From Pararge aegeria (Eukaryota > Arthropoda > Insecta > Lepidoptera > Nymphalidae), in assembly GCF_905163445.1 (NCBI RefSeq), contig NC_053183.1:14198001-14262000 (forward strand): a stretch of DNA of 64,000 nt. Direction: 5' to 3'. Within the stretch, counting starts at the first letter, position 1. Each line of letters begins with the position of its first letter. Under the pieces are notes generated by a model. That model searched no databases. It was not told the DNA's origin and saw only the letters and a program-made list of their open reading frames with translations. This document shows positions 63,746 through 64,000 of this stretch, in pieces. The position numbers and the translations under genes were made by a program.

Positions 63746-64000
63746 AGCTGTACTAGCACAAATTCAAAAGTTTTTTTAAGGAATGAAAATCGATTGGAGA
63801 ATTAGTTGGCTGGCTTTGAATCATGTTAGTGATTATAACCGGATCGGACCAGTTTCAACATTCAGACATTTCTAATTCTCAAAAATTGCCCGTCTCCACT
63901 CCAACTGAGGGGTCTTCATACCGACAGCTAAATATATCATATATTTCGTAGTCGGGTGAAAGAATCAACTTAATTGCCCTTAAGTTAGTAAATGTTTCAT

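Larger units (their letters stand above)
28396..64000 (-). other. Probable Hs6st 5' intron continuing beyond the window
   Basis: The next upstream exon should encode the HIQKTGGTTFGRHL-type PAPS loop and end just before CGLHAD. A by-eye search of the minus strand for that loop or for FSRYSTGW before a donor found nothing. So all sequence to the right is tentatively intron of more than 35 kb, unless the missing exon is divergent or another gene is hidden here. Confidence 0.5.

Overview
This is a eukaryotic, AT-rich and very repeat-dense window. Everything points to a lepidopteran (butterfly or moth) genome: one conserved animal gene with short exons and long introns, surrounded by the 3' ends of non-LTR retrotransposons, several tRNA-headed SINE families, hAT-type DNA elements and microsatellites. 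The family is uncertain; the most abundant SINE looks like one I associate with nymphalid butterflies, but that is from memory. There are no operons, bacterial signals, CRISPR arrays or genuine tRNA or rRNA genes.

The only host gene I can support is heparan-sulfate 6-O-sulfotransferase (Hs6st), read on the minus strand. Five coding exons can be joined with compatible phases: 28270-28395, 24911-24993, 20509-20753, 9452-9636 and 6207-6351 (stop codon 6207-6209). Together they encode about 258 residues, from the CGLHADF segment through the RYLSEYRHVKRGATW segment to the C-terminus. The 5' exon or exons, which should carry the membrane anchor and the 5'-phosphosulfate loop, were not found; they are probably to the right of the window. 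So 28396-64000 is most likely first-intron (or 5' intronic) sequence and 1-6206 is 3' UTR plus downstream flank. The donor after 20509 is GC rather than GT.

Region by region: 1-6200 is downstream flank with a foldback MITE (3611-3838), SINE and LINE debris. 6.3-9.5 kb, 9.6-20.5 kb, 20.8-24.9 kb and 25.0-28.3 kb are Hs6st introns. The 10.9-kb intron carries tandem repeats of 383 and 255 bp, several SINEs and a perfect 25-bp hairpin. The 25.0-28.3 kb intron carries a 1,400-bp hAT element with intact 15-bp terminal inverted repeats, a matching 8-bp target duplication, arrays of a CAAGAC-type hexamer and a remnant of the transposase C-terminal domain. From 28.4 kb to the end there is almost only repeat: nested SINE/LINE insertions, a 5-copy 98-bp minisatellite, two large direct duplications and several short-loop, near-perfect inverted repeats.

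For this report I name the repeat families locally. SINE1: head A-box TGGCGCAGTGGG, tail with GTATTGTCGTAGTATATTTA. SINE2: head TGGCGCAACGGTGAGCG, tail ACCACCAGGTGAGATTGCAG. SINE3: tail beginning GTGAAGGAAAACATCGTGAGG and ending near TGGGCCGGTAATGG. SINE4: GTCCACTGCTGGACATAGGCC-type. Family Z and RTE-like: elements starting near AGCTGTTGCCCGCGACTTCG. These are working names, not database assignments. I see no convincing undescribed multi-gene system; the best leads are the hAT element, the non-canonical splice donor with its possible alternative C-terminus, and the set of short-loop perfect hairpins.
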